Notes under the pieces: generated by a model
What the model was told of the DNA's origin: nothing
The model's input: the letters and a program-made list of their open reading frames with translations, nothing else
Database searches by the model: none
Position numbers and translations under genes: made by a program
Shown here: positions 1 to 8,720 of the stretch, piece after piece
How the letters are laid out: every line of letters begins with the position of its first letter
Position numbering within the stretch: position 1 is the first letter of the stretch
Assembly: GCF_026627505.1 (NCBI RefSeq)
Contig: NZ_JAPNLK010000023.1
Location: forward strand, 33,332-97,331
Reading direction: 5' to 3'
DNA length: 64,000 nucleotides
Source: Streptomyces sp. H27-H5
GTDB taxonomy: Bacteria > Actinomycetota > Actinomycetes > Streptomycetales > Streptomycetaceae

Positions 1-530
1 CGGAGGCGGGCACACAGAAGCGGCTCGCGGTGTACGTGGTCCGCGATCCGCAGGAGGTTCCCGGCGTCGCCCGGCTCGGGCCGGACCCGCTGGCCGAGGA
101 CTTCGACCGGGACGCCTTCGCCGCCCTGCTGGCGGGGGAGCGGCGGCAGATCAAGGGGGTGCTGCGCGACCAGGGCGTCATCGCCGGCATCGGAAACGCG
201 TACAGCGACGAGATCCTCCACGCGGCCCGCGTCTCGCCGTTCAAACTGGCCGCCTCCTTCGACGACGCGCAGGTGACCTCCCTGTACGAGGCTGTCCAGA
301 GCACTCTGCGCGAGGCGGTGGCCCGGGCCCACGGGGTGGCCGCCGGGCGGCTGAAGGCCGAGAAGAAGAGCGGCCTGCGCGTACACGGCCGGACCGGGGA
401 GCCCTGTCCGGTGTGCGGGGACACGGTGCGCTCGGTGTCCTTCGCCGACTCCTCGCTCCAGTACTGCCCCACCTGCCAGACGGGCGGCAAACCCCTCGCG
501 GACCGGAGGCTGTCCCGGCTCCTGAAGTAG
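1..530 (+). CDS. Fpg/Nei-family DNA glycosylase, C-terminal part (5' end outside the window)
   Basis: This is the C-terminal two thirds of a formamidopyrimidine/endonuclease VIII-type glycosylase, which removes oxidised bases and nicks the abasic site in base excision repair. The reading frame is open from base 3, before the first GTG at 30, so the gene starts upstream of the window. The helix-two-turn-helix core is visible (IKGVLRDQGVIAGIGNAYSD). The C-terminal zinc finger is complete: CPVC, about 16 residues, then CPTC, followed by the usual short basic tail. The N-terminal Pro/Glu catalytic residues cannot be checked here, so Fpg and Nei-type activity are not distinguished. Confidence 0.9.
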   Translation, partial: EAGTQKRLAVYVVRDPQEVPGVARLGPDPLAEDFDRDAFAALLAGERRQIKGVLRDQGVIAGIGNAYSDEILHAARVSPFKLAASFDDAQVTSLYEAVQSTLREAVARAHGVAAGRLKAEKKSGLRVHGRTGEPCPVCGDTVRSVSFADSSLQYCPTCQTGGKPLADRRLSRLLK

Positions 531-569
531 CCTTCTCCCGCCGCGACCGGCCGCGTAGAATCCGCCACC

Positions 570-965
570 ATGGCCGAGCACCAACCGCCGCCCCGCCGGG
601 AGACCGTCACGGGGGTGCCGCGCGGCACCCGCCGCAGGCCGCCCCACACGCCGGCCCGCTCCGAGATCTCGGAACAGACCACCCTCGGCGCCACCTACGT
701 GCGCGCCCTGATGCGCAGTCAACTCCGGGCAGGGCTCGGTGCGCTGGCCGCGCTCGTGCTGTTGGTGGCGACGCTGCCGCTGGTGTTCCTGCTGCCGCGC
801 GTGGGATCGGGGCCGCTGGTCTGGGTGGTGCTCGGCCTGCTCGTGTACCCGGTGATGTGGCTGATCGCCCGGTGGTACGTGACGCGGGCCGAGCGGAACG
901 AGGCCGACTTCACCGGGTTGGTCACCGACCCCGCGGAAGCCCCCGGGCCACGCCGCCCGCGGTAG
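570..965 (+). CDS. small DUF485-like inner membrane protein
   Basis: A 131-residue protein with a basic, Pro-rich cytoplasmic N-terminus (about residues 1-45) and two hydrophobic helices (about 55-78 and 85-103). It ends in a charged YVTRAERNE segment. The two-helix layout and the WYVxRAERNExDF ending resemble the actinobacterial DUF485-like proteins often found beside solute symporters, but no symporter gene is present here. Its function is unknown. It begins 40 bases after the glycosylase and could be co-transcribed with it. Confidence 0.65.
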   Translation: MAEHQPPPRRETVTGVPRGTRRRPPHTPARSEISEQTTLGATYVRALMRSQLRAGLGALAALVLLVATLPLVFLLPRVGSGPLVWVVLGLLVYPVMWLIARWYVTRAERNEADFTGLVTDPAEAPGPRRPR

Positions 966-994
966 TCCCCGCGGCGCGCCGTCCCCGTCGCGCC

Positions 995-1510
995 TCAGAA
1001 CAGGTGCATCGCCAAGTGGCCGAGCGGCAGGCCCAGTTCCCAGGCCGGGGTCCAGATGCGGGCGTTCTCGTCCAGCCCCGCGGGGATCTCCTCGGGCTCG
1101 TGCCGCTCGGGTTCGAGGTTGGTGGCGAACAGCTCGGTGCGGTCCAGCCACCGCCAGGCGGCGCGGGCCAGCTCCAGGTCGGCGTTCCCGCCGTCGTCGT
1201 GCGCCCCGGCCTCCTCGCCGAGTTGCAGGAAGCGGGTCTCGACCCAGTCGCGCCACGGGTGTCCGTACGCCGTCAGCGACATCCACTCGTCGAGCTGGGA
1301 CACCACCCGGATCCCCGAGAGCTCACCGGCGGCGTCCGAGAGGTAGATGGTCAGCGCGAGCGTGTCGCGCCCCGCGCGGAACTCCTGTGTGCCGGCCGGG
1401 ATCAGCCGGCCCGTGCGCAGCAGCTCGTCCGCGATGTACTCCGCGTAGAGCCATGCCATGGGCACCGCCAGTCCACCGCCACTGGTGCCGTTCAAACCCT
1501 CGGGCTGCAC
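995..1510 (-). CDS. hypothetical protein, 171 aa
   Basis: No family was recognised. The product is acidic, soluble-looking and Trp-rich (for example AAWRWLDRTELF and PAWELGLPLGHLAMHLF), with no signal peptide or membrane segment. The GTG at 1510 is the longest start; an ATG at 1459 (MAWLYAEYIAD) is an alternative. It lies downstream of the sigma-factor gene on the same strand, 194 bases away. That is where an anti-sigma factor might sit, but the sequence shows neither a zinc-finger His-Cys-Cys motif nor a transmembrane helix. Confidence 0.55.
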   Translation of the reverse strand: MQPEGLNGTSGGGLAVPMAWLYAEYIADELLRTGRLIPAGTQEFRAGRDTLALTIYLSDAAGELSGIRVVSQLDEWMSLTAYGHPWRDWVETRFLQLGEEAGAHDDGGNADLELARAAWRWLDRTELFATNLEPERHEPEEIPAGLDENARIWTPAWELGLPLGHLAMHLF

Positions 1511-1704
1511 CGTTCCACCCTCTCCCGCGTGTCGAGCGTCCCGTCGTCAGCACTGAGCCTTCACCGAGCAACTCGCGGAGCGGGGGATGTTTACTCAACT
1601 TGAACGCTCTGATGCCGATTTCGATGCGCTTCATGTCCGTTCCGTGCGCATTCGAGACGTTCGTTGAGCGGTCCCTCAACGGCGCACCGCCCGGCCGGGG
1701 TCGC

Positions 1705-2238
1705 TCAGGCGCCGAGTCCGTACCCCTGGAGATCCTTCCGCAGGGCGCGCAGGGCGTAGTACGTGCGGGATTTGACGGTGCCGGCCGGAATCCCCAGTTC
1801 CGCCGCGGCCTCGGCCACCGACCGGTCCTGGAAGTAGACCTGCATCAAGACCTCGCGGTGCTCCGGCCCCAGGCTGCCGACGGCGCGCCGCACGTCGATC
1901 GCCGTGACCGAGCCGGCCACCGCGTCCACGGGCGCCGGCGCCTGCTCCAGGCCGTCCGGCTCCACCTCCTGCGGCCGCGACAGCCGGGCCCGGCGCGCGT
2001 CGATCGCCAGTCGCCGGGCGACGGTGAAGAGCCACGGCCGCATGGAGTCGTGGCTGCTCGCCAGCACCTCCGGGTGCTGCCAGACCCGTACGAGGGTCTC
2101 CTGCACGAGGTCCTCGGCGCGTTGCGCGTCCCCTGCCGTGAGGCCGAGCAGGAAACCGAACAGAGCCCGTCCGTGATCGCGCTGGAGTTCGGCCAGCGCC
2201 TCGGGATCCGTGCGCCGCAGGGTGGGGGAGGGGGGCAC
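1705..2238 (-). CDS. ECF (group 4) RNA polymerase sigma factor
   Basis: A 177-residue sigma-70 family factor made of regions 2 and 4 only. Region 2 is seen as QRAEDLVQETLVRVWQHP followed by RPWLFTVARRLAIDARRAR (core-binding and -10 recognition). Region 4 is LGPEHREVLMQVYFQDRSVAEAAAELGIPAGTVKSRTYYALRALR, with the helix-turn-helix that reads the -35 element. The start chosen is the GTG at 2238 because GGAAGGAG lies seven bases before it; an open frame continues 20 codons further up. It is divergent from the CapA-like lipoprotein gene across about 290 bases. No recognisable anti-sigma gene is adjacent. Confidence 0.9.
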   Translation of the reverse strand: MPPSPTLRRTDPEALAELQRDHGRALFGFLLGLTAGDAQRAEDLVQETLVRVWQHPEVLASSHDSMRPWLFTVARRLAIDARRARLSRPQEVEPDGLEQAPAPVDAVAGSVTAIDVRRAVGSLGPEHREVLMQVYFQDRSVAEAAAELGIPAGTVKSRTYYALRALRKDLQGYGLGA

Positions 2239-2527
2239 GAGTGGCTCCTTCCGAGGTTCGCCGGCGTCCGCTGGGGAGCCCGCTCGGGTCCGACGCACTC
2301 ACCCTGACCTGCGCCGAGCCGGCCCGGAACCGTCCGGTGCCGCCGTTGCGCCCAAGCACCCCGGTCGTCCGGTGGGCGGCCGTGCCGGGCGGTGAACGGT
2401 CGAACGGCGCGGCGAACGGCCATCGGGGTGAGTCGACGGCCGATGGGCGGCGCCGCTCCTTGACGCGGGGCGTCTTCTTCTATCAATTCAGATCATCGGA
2501 TAGTCCTACTAATGAGAGTTGGGGCAG

Positions 2528-3754
2528 ATGACCACGCGCACCCGCCGGGCCCTCGCGCTGCTGTCCGCGGTCCTGCTGTCGGCCGCCGTCGCCGGCTGCT
2601 CCACCTCCGAGCCCTCCGCCCCCGCCCGACTCGCGCCGTCCCGGAAACCCCCGCCGTCCAAAGCGGCCGGCGCCCCCGCGGCCGCGACCGGCGCCGCCGC
2701 GAAGGGATTCACCCTGGTGGCGACCGGCGACGTACTGCCCCACACCTCCGTCATCCGGCAGGGAGCGGTGGACGCGGGCGGCGACGGGCACGATTTCAAG
2801 CCGTTGTTCGCGGGCGTCAAACCGGTCGTCTCGGCGGCCGATCTGGCCCTCTGCCACATGGAGACGATCTACGGCGAGGAGGGCGGGCCCTTCAGCGGCT
2901 ACCCCGCCTTCAAGTCGCCCCCCCAGATCGCCGACGCGCTGAAGGACGCGGGCTACGACGGCTGCTCCACCGCGTCGAACCACACCCTGGACGACGGGGA
3001 GGAGGGGCTGGAACGCACCCTCGACCGCTTCGACAAGGTCGGTCTGGGACACGCCGGTTCGGCCCGCACCGCCGCCGAGGCCGCCAGGACCAGGATGTAC
3101 ACCGCGGGCACCGCCAAGGTCGCCCATCTGGCGTACACCTTCGACACCAACGGCTACCCGATGCCCGAGGGCAAGCCGTGGGCGGTCAACCTGCTCGAAT
3201 CCAAGAAGATCGTCGCGGACGCGCGGGCGGCCCGGAAGGCGGGCGCCGACGTGGTGCTGGTCAGCACGCACTGGGGCACGGAATGGCAGACCGAACCCGA
3301 CGAGAGGCAACTGTCGCTGGGCAGGGAACTCACCGCGTCGCAGACGGCCGGCCGGCCGGACATCGACCTGGTCCTCGGGACCCACGCGCACATCCCGCAG
3401 GCCTACGAGAAGGTCAACGGGACCTGGATCGTCTACGGCATGGGCGACCAGGTGGCGGGCGAGATGTTCAACCACGAGGGCGACCGCGACCTGCGCGGCA
3501 GCTACAGCTCCATCGGCCGGTTCACCTTCACCCCGCCGGCCGCGGCCGGGCAGCGCTGGCAGGTCACGAAGGCCGAGTTCATCCCGCAGCTCATGGACAA
3601 CGACGAGGGCAGGGTCGTCAACCTCGTCGACGCCCTGGCCGGATCGTCGGACCGGGACGACCACCGCACCGCGCACGAGGCCATCACCGAGGCCGTCCTC
3701 AGCCGCGGCGCCGCCAAGGACGGCCTGAAAGCGGTGACGCGGCCGACCCGCTGA
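2528..3754 (+). CDS. CapA-family lipoprotein (metallophosphatase-like fold)
   Basis: A secreted lipoprotein with signal peptide and lipobox LSAAVAGC (Cys about residue 23), a Pro/Ala-rich linker, then a CapA/PgsA-type domain from about residue 60. Family landmarks are the N-terminal TGDVLPH, SNHTLD in the middle, STHWGTEW, and LGTHAHIPQ before FGMGDQ-like sequence (here YGMGDQ). CapA-family proteins take part in poly-gamma-glutamate capsule synthesis or anchoring, but many actinobacterial members are orphans. No pgsB/pgsC genes are nearby, so the substrate is unknown. A TTG three codons upstream is a less likely start than the ATG at 2528. Confidence 0.85.
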   Translation: MTTRTRRALALLSAVLLSAAVAGCSTSEPSAPARLAPSRKPPPSKAAGAPAAATGAAAKGFTLVATGDVLPHTSVIRQGAVDAGGDGHDFKPLFAGVKPVVSAADLALCHMETIYGEEGGPFSGYPAFKSPPQIADALKDAGYDGCSTASNHTLDDGEEGLERTLDRFDKVGLGHAGSARTAAEAARTRMYTAGTAKVAHLAYTFDTNGYPMPEGKPWAVNLLESKKIVADARAARKAGADVVLVSTHWGTEWQTEPDERQLSLGRELTASQTAGRPDIDLVLGTHAHIPQAYEKVNGTWIVYGMGDQVAGEMFNHEGDRDLRGSYSSIGRFTFTPPAAAGQRWQVTKAEFIPQLMDNDEGRVVNLVDALAGSSDRDDHRTAHEAITEAVLSRGAAKDGLKAVTRPTR

Positions 3755-3844
3755 GGCGCACGACCCGCTCCCGCGGCCGACCCGGTGACCGATCCGGACG
3801 GGGCGACCCGGTGACCGGGCCCGGACGGCGGCGAGGCGGTGGGG

Positions 3845-4306
3845 CTACGGCACGACGGTGACGGGCCAGCGGCCCGCCTTGACCAGCCGGACCGCCACCG
3901 AGCCGACGATCCGATGACCGGCCTGCTCGGAGGCGCCGACCACCACCGCGTCCGCCTTCAGCTCCTCCGCCGCGCTCACCAGGCCCCCGTACGGGTCCCC
4001 GCGGAACGTGTGGAACTGCCAGCGCACCTCGAAGATGCCCTTGAGGCGTTCCGCCGACGCGCGGATCTCCGCGACGATGCCCTCGGCGATCTCCCCGGTC
4101 GCATCCGCCACCGGGACGCCCAACGAGGCACCGGCCTGCATCACCGGCTGGACGTACACCAACGCCAACAGCGCGTTCTGCCGCCGGGCCAGCCCCGCCG
4201 CGTAAGCCGCCGCCCGGAGCGAGGACTCCGACCCGTCGACCCCGGCCAGGATCACCTTCGGGCCGTCCGTACCGCGCTCGAATCCCGTGTTCACGTGCTC
4301 TGTCAC
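3845..4306 (-). CDS. universal stress protein (UspA domain)
   Basis: A single UspA domain of 153 residues. It begins ILAGVDGSESSLRAAAYAA and ends GASEQAGHRIVGSVAVRLVKAGRWPVTVVP, matching the family's G-x2-G-x9-G(S/T) nucleotide-binding pattern imperfectly (GASEQAGHRIVGS). The role is inferred as general stress protection. The GTG at 4306 begins the shortest plausible full-length version; a GTG at 4296 is an alternative. It is divergent from lysX with only 60 bases between them, so the two promoters must overlap or lie back to back. Confidence 0.85.
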   Translation of the reverse strand: MTEHVNTGFERGTDGPKVILAGVDGSESSLRAAAYAAGLARRQNALLALVYVQPVMQAGASLGVPVADATGEIAEGIVAEIRASAERLKGIFEVRWQFHTFRGDPYGGLVSAAEELKADAVVVGASEQAGHRIVGSVAVRLVKAGRWPVTVVP

Positions 4307-4366
4307 GCCTCCGAGGCTAACCGCCTCGCCGCGCGGACCGGCACGGGCCTCCCTACAGTGCGAACC

Positions 4367-7300
4367 ATGAGTGCCACCGTGGAGGAGACACGCGGAACCC
4401 GGAACCGCTTCCTCAACCGGGTTCCCGACGCGTTCGGAGCGTTCTTTGGGGCGCTCGGCTTGTTCTGTGCCCTGCTGGCGCTCTCCCCGACGCTGCGCAG
4501 ACTCCTGCGGCACGTCGTGCGCTTCCTCGACGAGTACGTGGTGCCCGTCAGCGAGAACCTCGCCTACGCGGTCTTCCTCTTTCTGCTGGCCGCGGCCCTG
4601 GGCATGCGCAAGCGGGTCGCGTGGTGGATCGTCGTCACCTATCTGGCCCTGCTGATCCTCGTCGACGTCCTGATCATCGCGGACGGGGACTACTGGGTCG
4701 GCGGCGTCTCGATGGGCATCTCCGTCGCGGCCCTCGTCGTCCTGATCGCCGCCCGCCAGGAGTTCTACGCCGCCTCCCGCCCCGGCGCCCTGTGGCGGGC
4801 CCTGCTCGTGCTGGGCCTGGGACTGCTCGCCGCCGTCCTCCTCGGCTGGGGCCTGGTCGCACTGTTCCCCGGCACCCTGCCCCAGGGGCAGTGGCTCGAC
4901 TGGGCAGCCAAGCAGGTGTTCGGCGGACTCTTCTCCGCCCGCCAGTTCGACGGCCGTCCGCCCCGCCCCCTCTACTTCCTGCTCGGCCTGTTCGGCGCCC
5001 TCGCCCTGCTGAACGCGGCCGCCACCCTCTTCCGCTCCCAGCGGCTGACCGCCGCCCTCCACGGGGACGAGGAGTCCCGCATCCGCGCCCTCCTCGGCGC
5101 ATACGGCCGCGCCGACTCCCTCGGCTACTTCGCCACCCGCCGGGACAACGCCGTCGTGTTCGCCCCCAGCGGCAAGGCCGCCGTGACCTACCGCGTGGAG
5201 GCGGGCGTCTGCCTCGCCAGCGGCGACCCGGTCGGCGACCCCGCGGCCTGGACCCCGGCCATCAACGCCTGGCTGGCGGTCGCCGGCCGCTACGGCTGGC
5301 AGCCCGCCGTCATGGGCGCCTCCGAGGACGGGGCGACCGCGTACGCCCGCTCCGGGCTCGGCGCCCTGCAACTCGGCGACGAGGCCATCCTGCAAGTGGC
5401 CCACTTCGACCTCGACGGCCGCGACATGCGCGTCACCCGACAGGCCGTCAACCGGGTCCGCCGCACGGGCGCCACCACGGTCATCCGCCGGCACTCCGCC
5501 CTCTCCGAGGACGAGATGCAGATGATCGTCGACCGGGCCGACACCTGGCGTGACACCGAGACCGAACGCGGCTTCTCGATGGCCCTGGACCGGCTCGGAG
5601 ACGCCGCCGACGGGGACTGCCTGCTCGTCGAGGCCCTCGACGACAAGGGCGAACTGATCGCCCTGCTGTCCTTCGTCCCCTGGGGCAGGGACGGCATCTC
5701 CCTCGACCTGATGCGCCGCGACCGCTCCGCGCCCAACGGGGTCATGGAGTTCATGGTCGCCCAACTGTGCGCCGCCGCGCCCGGCCTGGGAGTGCGCCGC
5801 ATCTCCCTGAACTTCGCCGTCTTCCGGTCCGCCTTCGAGGAGGGCGGCCGCATCGGCGCCGGCCCGATCCTGCGGCTGTGGCGCAAACTGCTCCTGTTCT
5901 TCTCCCGCTGGTGGCAGCTGGAGGCCCTGTACCGATCGAACGTCAAGTACGGCCCCGAGTGGTACCCCCGATTCCTCTGCTACCAGGACGCCGGCTCGCT
6001 CGCCCGGGTCAGCCTCGCCTCCGGCATCGCCGAGGGCTTCGTCTCCGTACCGCGCATGCGCACCCTGTGGGGCAACGGCCACCCCAAGGGCCTCACCGCC
6101 CCGTCCAGCACCGCGGGCCTGCCCTCCATCCACTCCCTCGGACTGGAGTCGGTGGGGGAGCCCGGCCAGGGCGCCCCGGTCGAACGACTGCCCGAGCAGG
6201 TACGGGTCCGCCACGCCAAGCTGGACCGGATCCGGGCCGCCGGCACCGACCCCTACCCCGTCGGCATCCGACAGCGCACCCACACCGTCGCGCAGCTGAA
6301 GGCCGCCCACCCCGGCTACCCGCCCGGAGCCCGGACCGGTGAAGAGGTGACCCTCGCCGGCCGCCTCATGGTCGTACGCGACCTCGGCGGCGTCGTCTTC
6401 GCCGTGCTGCGCGACTGGACCGGCGACACCCAGGTGATGTTCACGCGGGACGAGGCCGGCGCGGAGGTACTGGACACCTTCACCTCCCAGGTCGACTTCG
6501 GCGACCAGGTCGTGGTCTCCGGGGAGGTCGGCACCAGCAGGACCGGCGAGCTGTCCGTCGTGGTCACCTCCTGGCAGCTCACCGGCAAATGCCTGCGCCC
6601 GCTGCCCGACAAGCGCAAGGGTCTCGCCGACCCCGAGGCGCGCGTGCGCCGGCGCTACCTCGACCTGATCTCCGGCCCGGAGGCCCGGGACGTCGTACGC
6701 GCCCGCTCCAGCGCGGTCCAGGCCCTGCGCCAGGGGCTGCTGGATCGCGGCTACCTGGAGGTCGAGACCCCGATGCTCCAGCAGATCCACGGCGGGGCGA
6801 ACGCCCGGCCGTTCCGCACCCACATCAACGCCTACGACCTCGACCTGTACCTGCGCATCGCACCCGAGCTGTATCTGAAGCGGCTCTGCGTCGGCGGCAT
6901 GGAGAAGGTCTTCGAGATGGGCCGCACCTTCCGCAACGAGGGCGTCTCCTACAAACACAACCCCGAGTTCACGATGCTGGAGGCGTACCAGGCGTTCGCC
7001 GACTACGACGTGATGCTCGACCTCACCCGCGAACTCATCCAGGGCGCCGCCACCGCCGCCTACGGCTCGCCAATCGCCCACAAGGCGGACGCCGACGGAA
7101 AGCTCGTCGTCCACGACATCTCCGGGACCTGGCCGGTCAAGACGATGTACGGGGCGATCAGCGAGGCACTCGGCGAGGAGGTCGACGCCGACACCGAGGA
7201 ACACCTGCTGCGCCGACTGTGCGACCGGGCGTCGGTCCCGCACACCCCCGAGAACACCCGGGGCGACGTGGTGCTGGAGATGTACGAGCGGCTGGTGGAG

Positions 7301-7669
7301 GAGCGCACCGAACTCCCCACCTTCTACAAGGACTTCCCCACCGACGTCTCCCCGCTGACCCGACAGCACCGCAAGGACCCCAGGCTCGCCGAACGCTGGG
7401 ACCTGGTGGCCTTCGGCACCGAACTGGGCACCGCCTACTCGGAACTCACCGACCCCGTGGAACAGCGGCGCCGACTCACCGCGCAGTCGCTGTTGGCGGC
7501 GGGCGGCGACCCGGAGGCGATGGAACTCGACAACGACTTCCTGGACGCGCTGGAGTACGCGATGCCGCCGACCGGGGGCCTGGGCATCGGCGTCGACCGA
7601 CTCGTCATGTTTCTCACGGGCCTGACGATCCGCGAGACGCTCCCGTTCCCGCTGGTGCGCCGCGGCTGA
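4367..7669 (+). CDS. lysX: bifunctional lysylphosphatidylglycerol synthase / lysyl-tRNA synthetase LysX
   Basis: A fused 1100-residue protein that charges tRNA with lysine and transfers the lysine to membrane phosphatidylglycerol, lowering surface charge and protecting against cationic peptides. Several membrane helices occupy about residues 25-230. The MprF-type DUF2156 transferase domain follows (about 240-560; LLGAYGRADSLGYFATR, LASGDPVGDP). After a linker comes an OB-fold anticodon-binding domain (about 655-740), then a class II synthetase core (about 775-1095) with motif 2 FEMGRTFRNEGVSYKHNPEF and motif 3 GLGIGVDRLVMFL. The ATG at 4367 is used because the open frame upstream is antisense to the stress-protein gene. 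The length matches mycobacterial LysX. Confidence 0.95.
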   Translation: MSATVEETRGTRNRFLNRVPDAFGAFFGALGLFCALLALSPTLRRLLRHVVRFLDEYVVPVSENLAYAVFLFLLAAALGMRKRVAWWIVVTYLALLILVDVLIIADGDYWVGGVSMGISVAALVVLIAARQEFYAASRPGALWRALLVLGLGLLAAVLLGWGLVALFPGTLPQGQWLDWAAKQVFGGLFSARQFDGRPPRPLYFLLGLFGALALLNAAATLFRSQRLTAALHGDEESRIRALLGAYGRADSLGYFATRRDNAVVFAPSGKAAVTYRVEAGVCLASGDPVGDPAAWTPAINAWLAVAGRYGWQPAVMGASEDGATAYARSGLGALQLGDEAILQVAHFDLDGRDMRVTRQAVNRVRRTGATTVIRRHSALSEDEMQMIVDRADTWRDTETERGFSMALDRLGDAADGDCLLVEALDDKGELIALLSFVPWGRDGISLDLMRRDRSAPNGVMEFMVAQLCAAAPGLGVRRISLNFAVFRSAFEEGGRIGAGPILRLWRKLLLFFSRWWQLEALYRSNVKYGPEWYPRFLCYQDAGSLARVSLASGIAEGFVSVPRMRTLWGNGHPKGLTAPSSTAGLPSIHSLGLESVGEPGQGAPVERLPEQVRVRHAKLDRIRAAGTDPYPVGIRQRTHTVAQLKAAHPGYPPGARTGEEVTLAGRLMVVRDLGGVVFAVLRDWTGDTQVMFTRDEAGAEVLDTFTSQVDFGDQVVVSGEVGTSRTGELSVVVTSWQLTGKCLRPLPDKRKGLADPEARVRRRYLDLISGPEARDVVRARSSAVQALRQGLLDRGYLEVETPMLQQIHGGANARPFRTHINAYDLDLYLRIAPELYLKRLCVGGMEKVFEMGRTFRNEGVSYKHNPEFTMLEAYQAFADYDVMLDLTRELIQGAATAAYGSPIAHKADADGKLVVHDISGTWPVKTMYGAISEALGEEVDADTEEHLLRRLCDRASVPHTPENTRGDVVLEMYERLVEERTELPTFYKDFPTDVSPLTRQHRKDPRLAERWDLVAFGTELGTAYSELTDPVEQRRRLTAQSLLAAGGDPEAMELDNDFLDALEYAMPPTGGLGIGVDRLVMFLTGLTIRETLPFPLVRRG

Positions 7670-7717
7670 CCGGTCCGGCCGCGGCTGGCCCGTCCGGCCT
7701 CGGGCTGGTCCGTGCGG
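7664..7717. repeat. three imperfect ~17-base direct repeats after lysX
   Basis: Three copies of GGCTGrCCsGTCCGGCC-like sequence begin at 7664, 7683 and 7703 (period 19-20), the first overlapping the lysX stop codon. They sit between lysX and the deacetylase gene. No function is evident. Confidence 0.5.
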
Positions 7718-7747
7718 GTGAGGGGGAGGAAGCGCTCCCGCGCCTCT

Positions 7748-7767
7748 CGACATCTTCGACGATGTCG
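7748..7767. promoter_or_regulatory. inverted repeat upstream of the deacetylase gene
   Basis: Perfect arms CGACATC / GATGTCG separated by six bases (TTCGAC), ending 16 bases before the deacetylase ATG. The position and length suit a dimeric repressor site near the promoter. No regulator is encoded next to it, so the binding protein is unknown. Confidence 0.4.
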
Positions 7768-7783
7768 TTGATACGTAGTAAGA

Positions 7784-8659
7784 ATGAAAAATGACGAACC
7801 GACAGTAGGGCGACGCGTGCTCCTGCGCAGCGCCGTCTTCCTCGGAGTCGCCGCCGCCTCCGGGCTGCTGACCGGGGGCGAGACCGACACACAGGTCCCG
7901 AGAACCGCCGGCCCGGCACCGGCCGCCGGCCCCGGGCCCGCCGGAGGCCCGCCCGCCCGCCTGCCCCAAGGGCCGCCGCCCACCTCGTACCGGCTGGCCC
8001 CGATGACCTCCGACTCCCCCGCGCGTCCGGCCGTCGCGAAGCCCGCCGTCCGCACCCGACCCATCGAGGGACTGCCGGCCGACCCGAGCACGGCCGGCGC
8101 CATGGTGCTCACCTTCGACGACGGTCCCGACCCCCGCTACACCCCCGGGATCCTCGACACCCTCGCCCGGTACCAGGTCCGCGCCATGTTCTTCGTCTGC
8201 GGGGAGATGGCCACCGAGAACCGCGACCTCCTGCGCCGCATGGTCGCCGAGGGACATGTCATCGGCAACCACACCTGGACCCATCCGCTGATCCCCCAAC
8301 TCACCCGCCCCGCCCTGACCTCCGAGATCGGACGCACGAGCGACGTCGTCCACCAGGCGGTGGGGGAGGCGCCCAAGTGGTTCCGGGCGCCCTACGGGGC
8401 GTGGAACCGGGCCGCCTTCGAGATCGGCGCCGAACTGGGCATGGAGCCGCTCGCCTGGACCGTGGACTCCCTCGACTGGACGGAGCCCGGCACCACGACC
8501 ATCGTCTCCCGCGTCCTCAAGGGCGCCGGGTCCGGGGTGATCGTGCTGAACCACGACGCGGGCGGAAACCGCGCGCAGAGCGTCCAGGCACTCGCCACCT
8601 ACCTGCCCCAACTCCTTTCACGGGGCTACCGGATGACCCTGCCGAAGCTGCCCGCGTAA
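7784..8659 (+). CDS. secreted polysaccharide deacetylase (NodB domain)
   Basis: A 291-residue carbohydrate esterase family 4 enzyme that removes acetyl groups from a cell-wall or extracellular polysaccharide. The N-terminus has twin arginines before a hydrophobic stretch (GRRVLLRSAVFLGVAAASGLL), suggesting Tat export, then a Pro/Ala-rich linker to about residue 100. NodB motifs follow in order: TFDDGPD (base and metal Asp), HTWTHP (two metal His), RAPYG, DSLDW and LNHD (catalytic His). All catalytic and metal ligands appear present. The natural substrate (peptidoglycan, chitin or another glycan) cannot be read from sequence. Confidence 0.92.
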   Translation: MKNDEPTVGRRVLLRSAVFLGVAAASGLLTGGETDTQVPRTAGPAPAAGPGPAGGPPARLPQGPPPTSYRLAPMTSDSPARPAVAKPAVRTRPIEGLPADPSTAGAMVLTFDDGPDPRYTPGILDTLARYQVRAMFFVCGEMATENRDLLRRMVAEGHVIGNHTWTHPLIPQLTRPALTSEIGRTSDVVHQAVGEAPKWFRAPYGAWNRAAFEIGAELGMEPLAWTVDSLDWTEPGTTTIVSRVLKGAGSGVIVLNHDAGGNRAQSVQALATYLPQLLSRGYRMTLPKLPA

Positions 8660-8695
8660 CCGCCGCGCCGAGGATCCACTCCCTCGGCGCGGCGG
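8660..8695. terminator. bidirectional terminator hairpin
   Basis: Perfect 14-base arms CCGCCGCGCCGAGG / CCTCGGCGCGGCGG with an eight-base loop, placed exactly between the convergent deacetylase and sortase genes. There is no U-tract, which is normal for Streptomyces terminators. Confidence 0.85.
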
Positions 8696-8720
8696 CGACG
8701 TACCGACGTCGATCGACTGC

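Noticed and set aside
3845..8611. A 1588-codon open frame on the minus strand covering lysX and the deacetylase
   Set aside because: Its sequence is Gly/Val/Ala/Glu-biased antisense of well-identified genes. Only its last 153 codons (the universal stress protein) are real.
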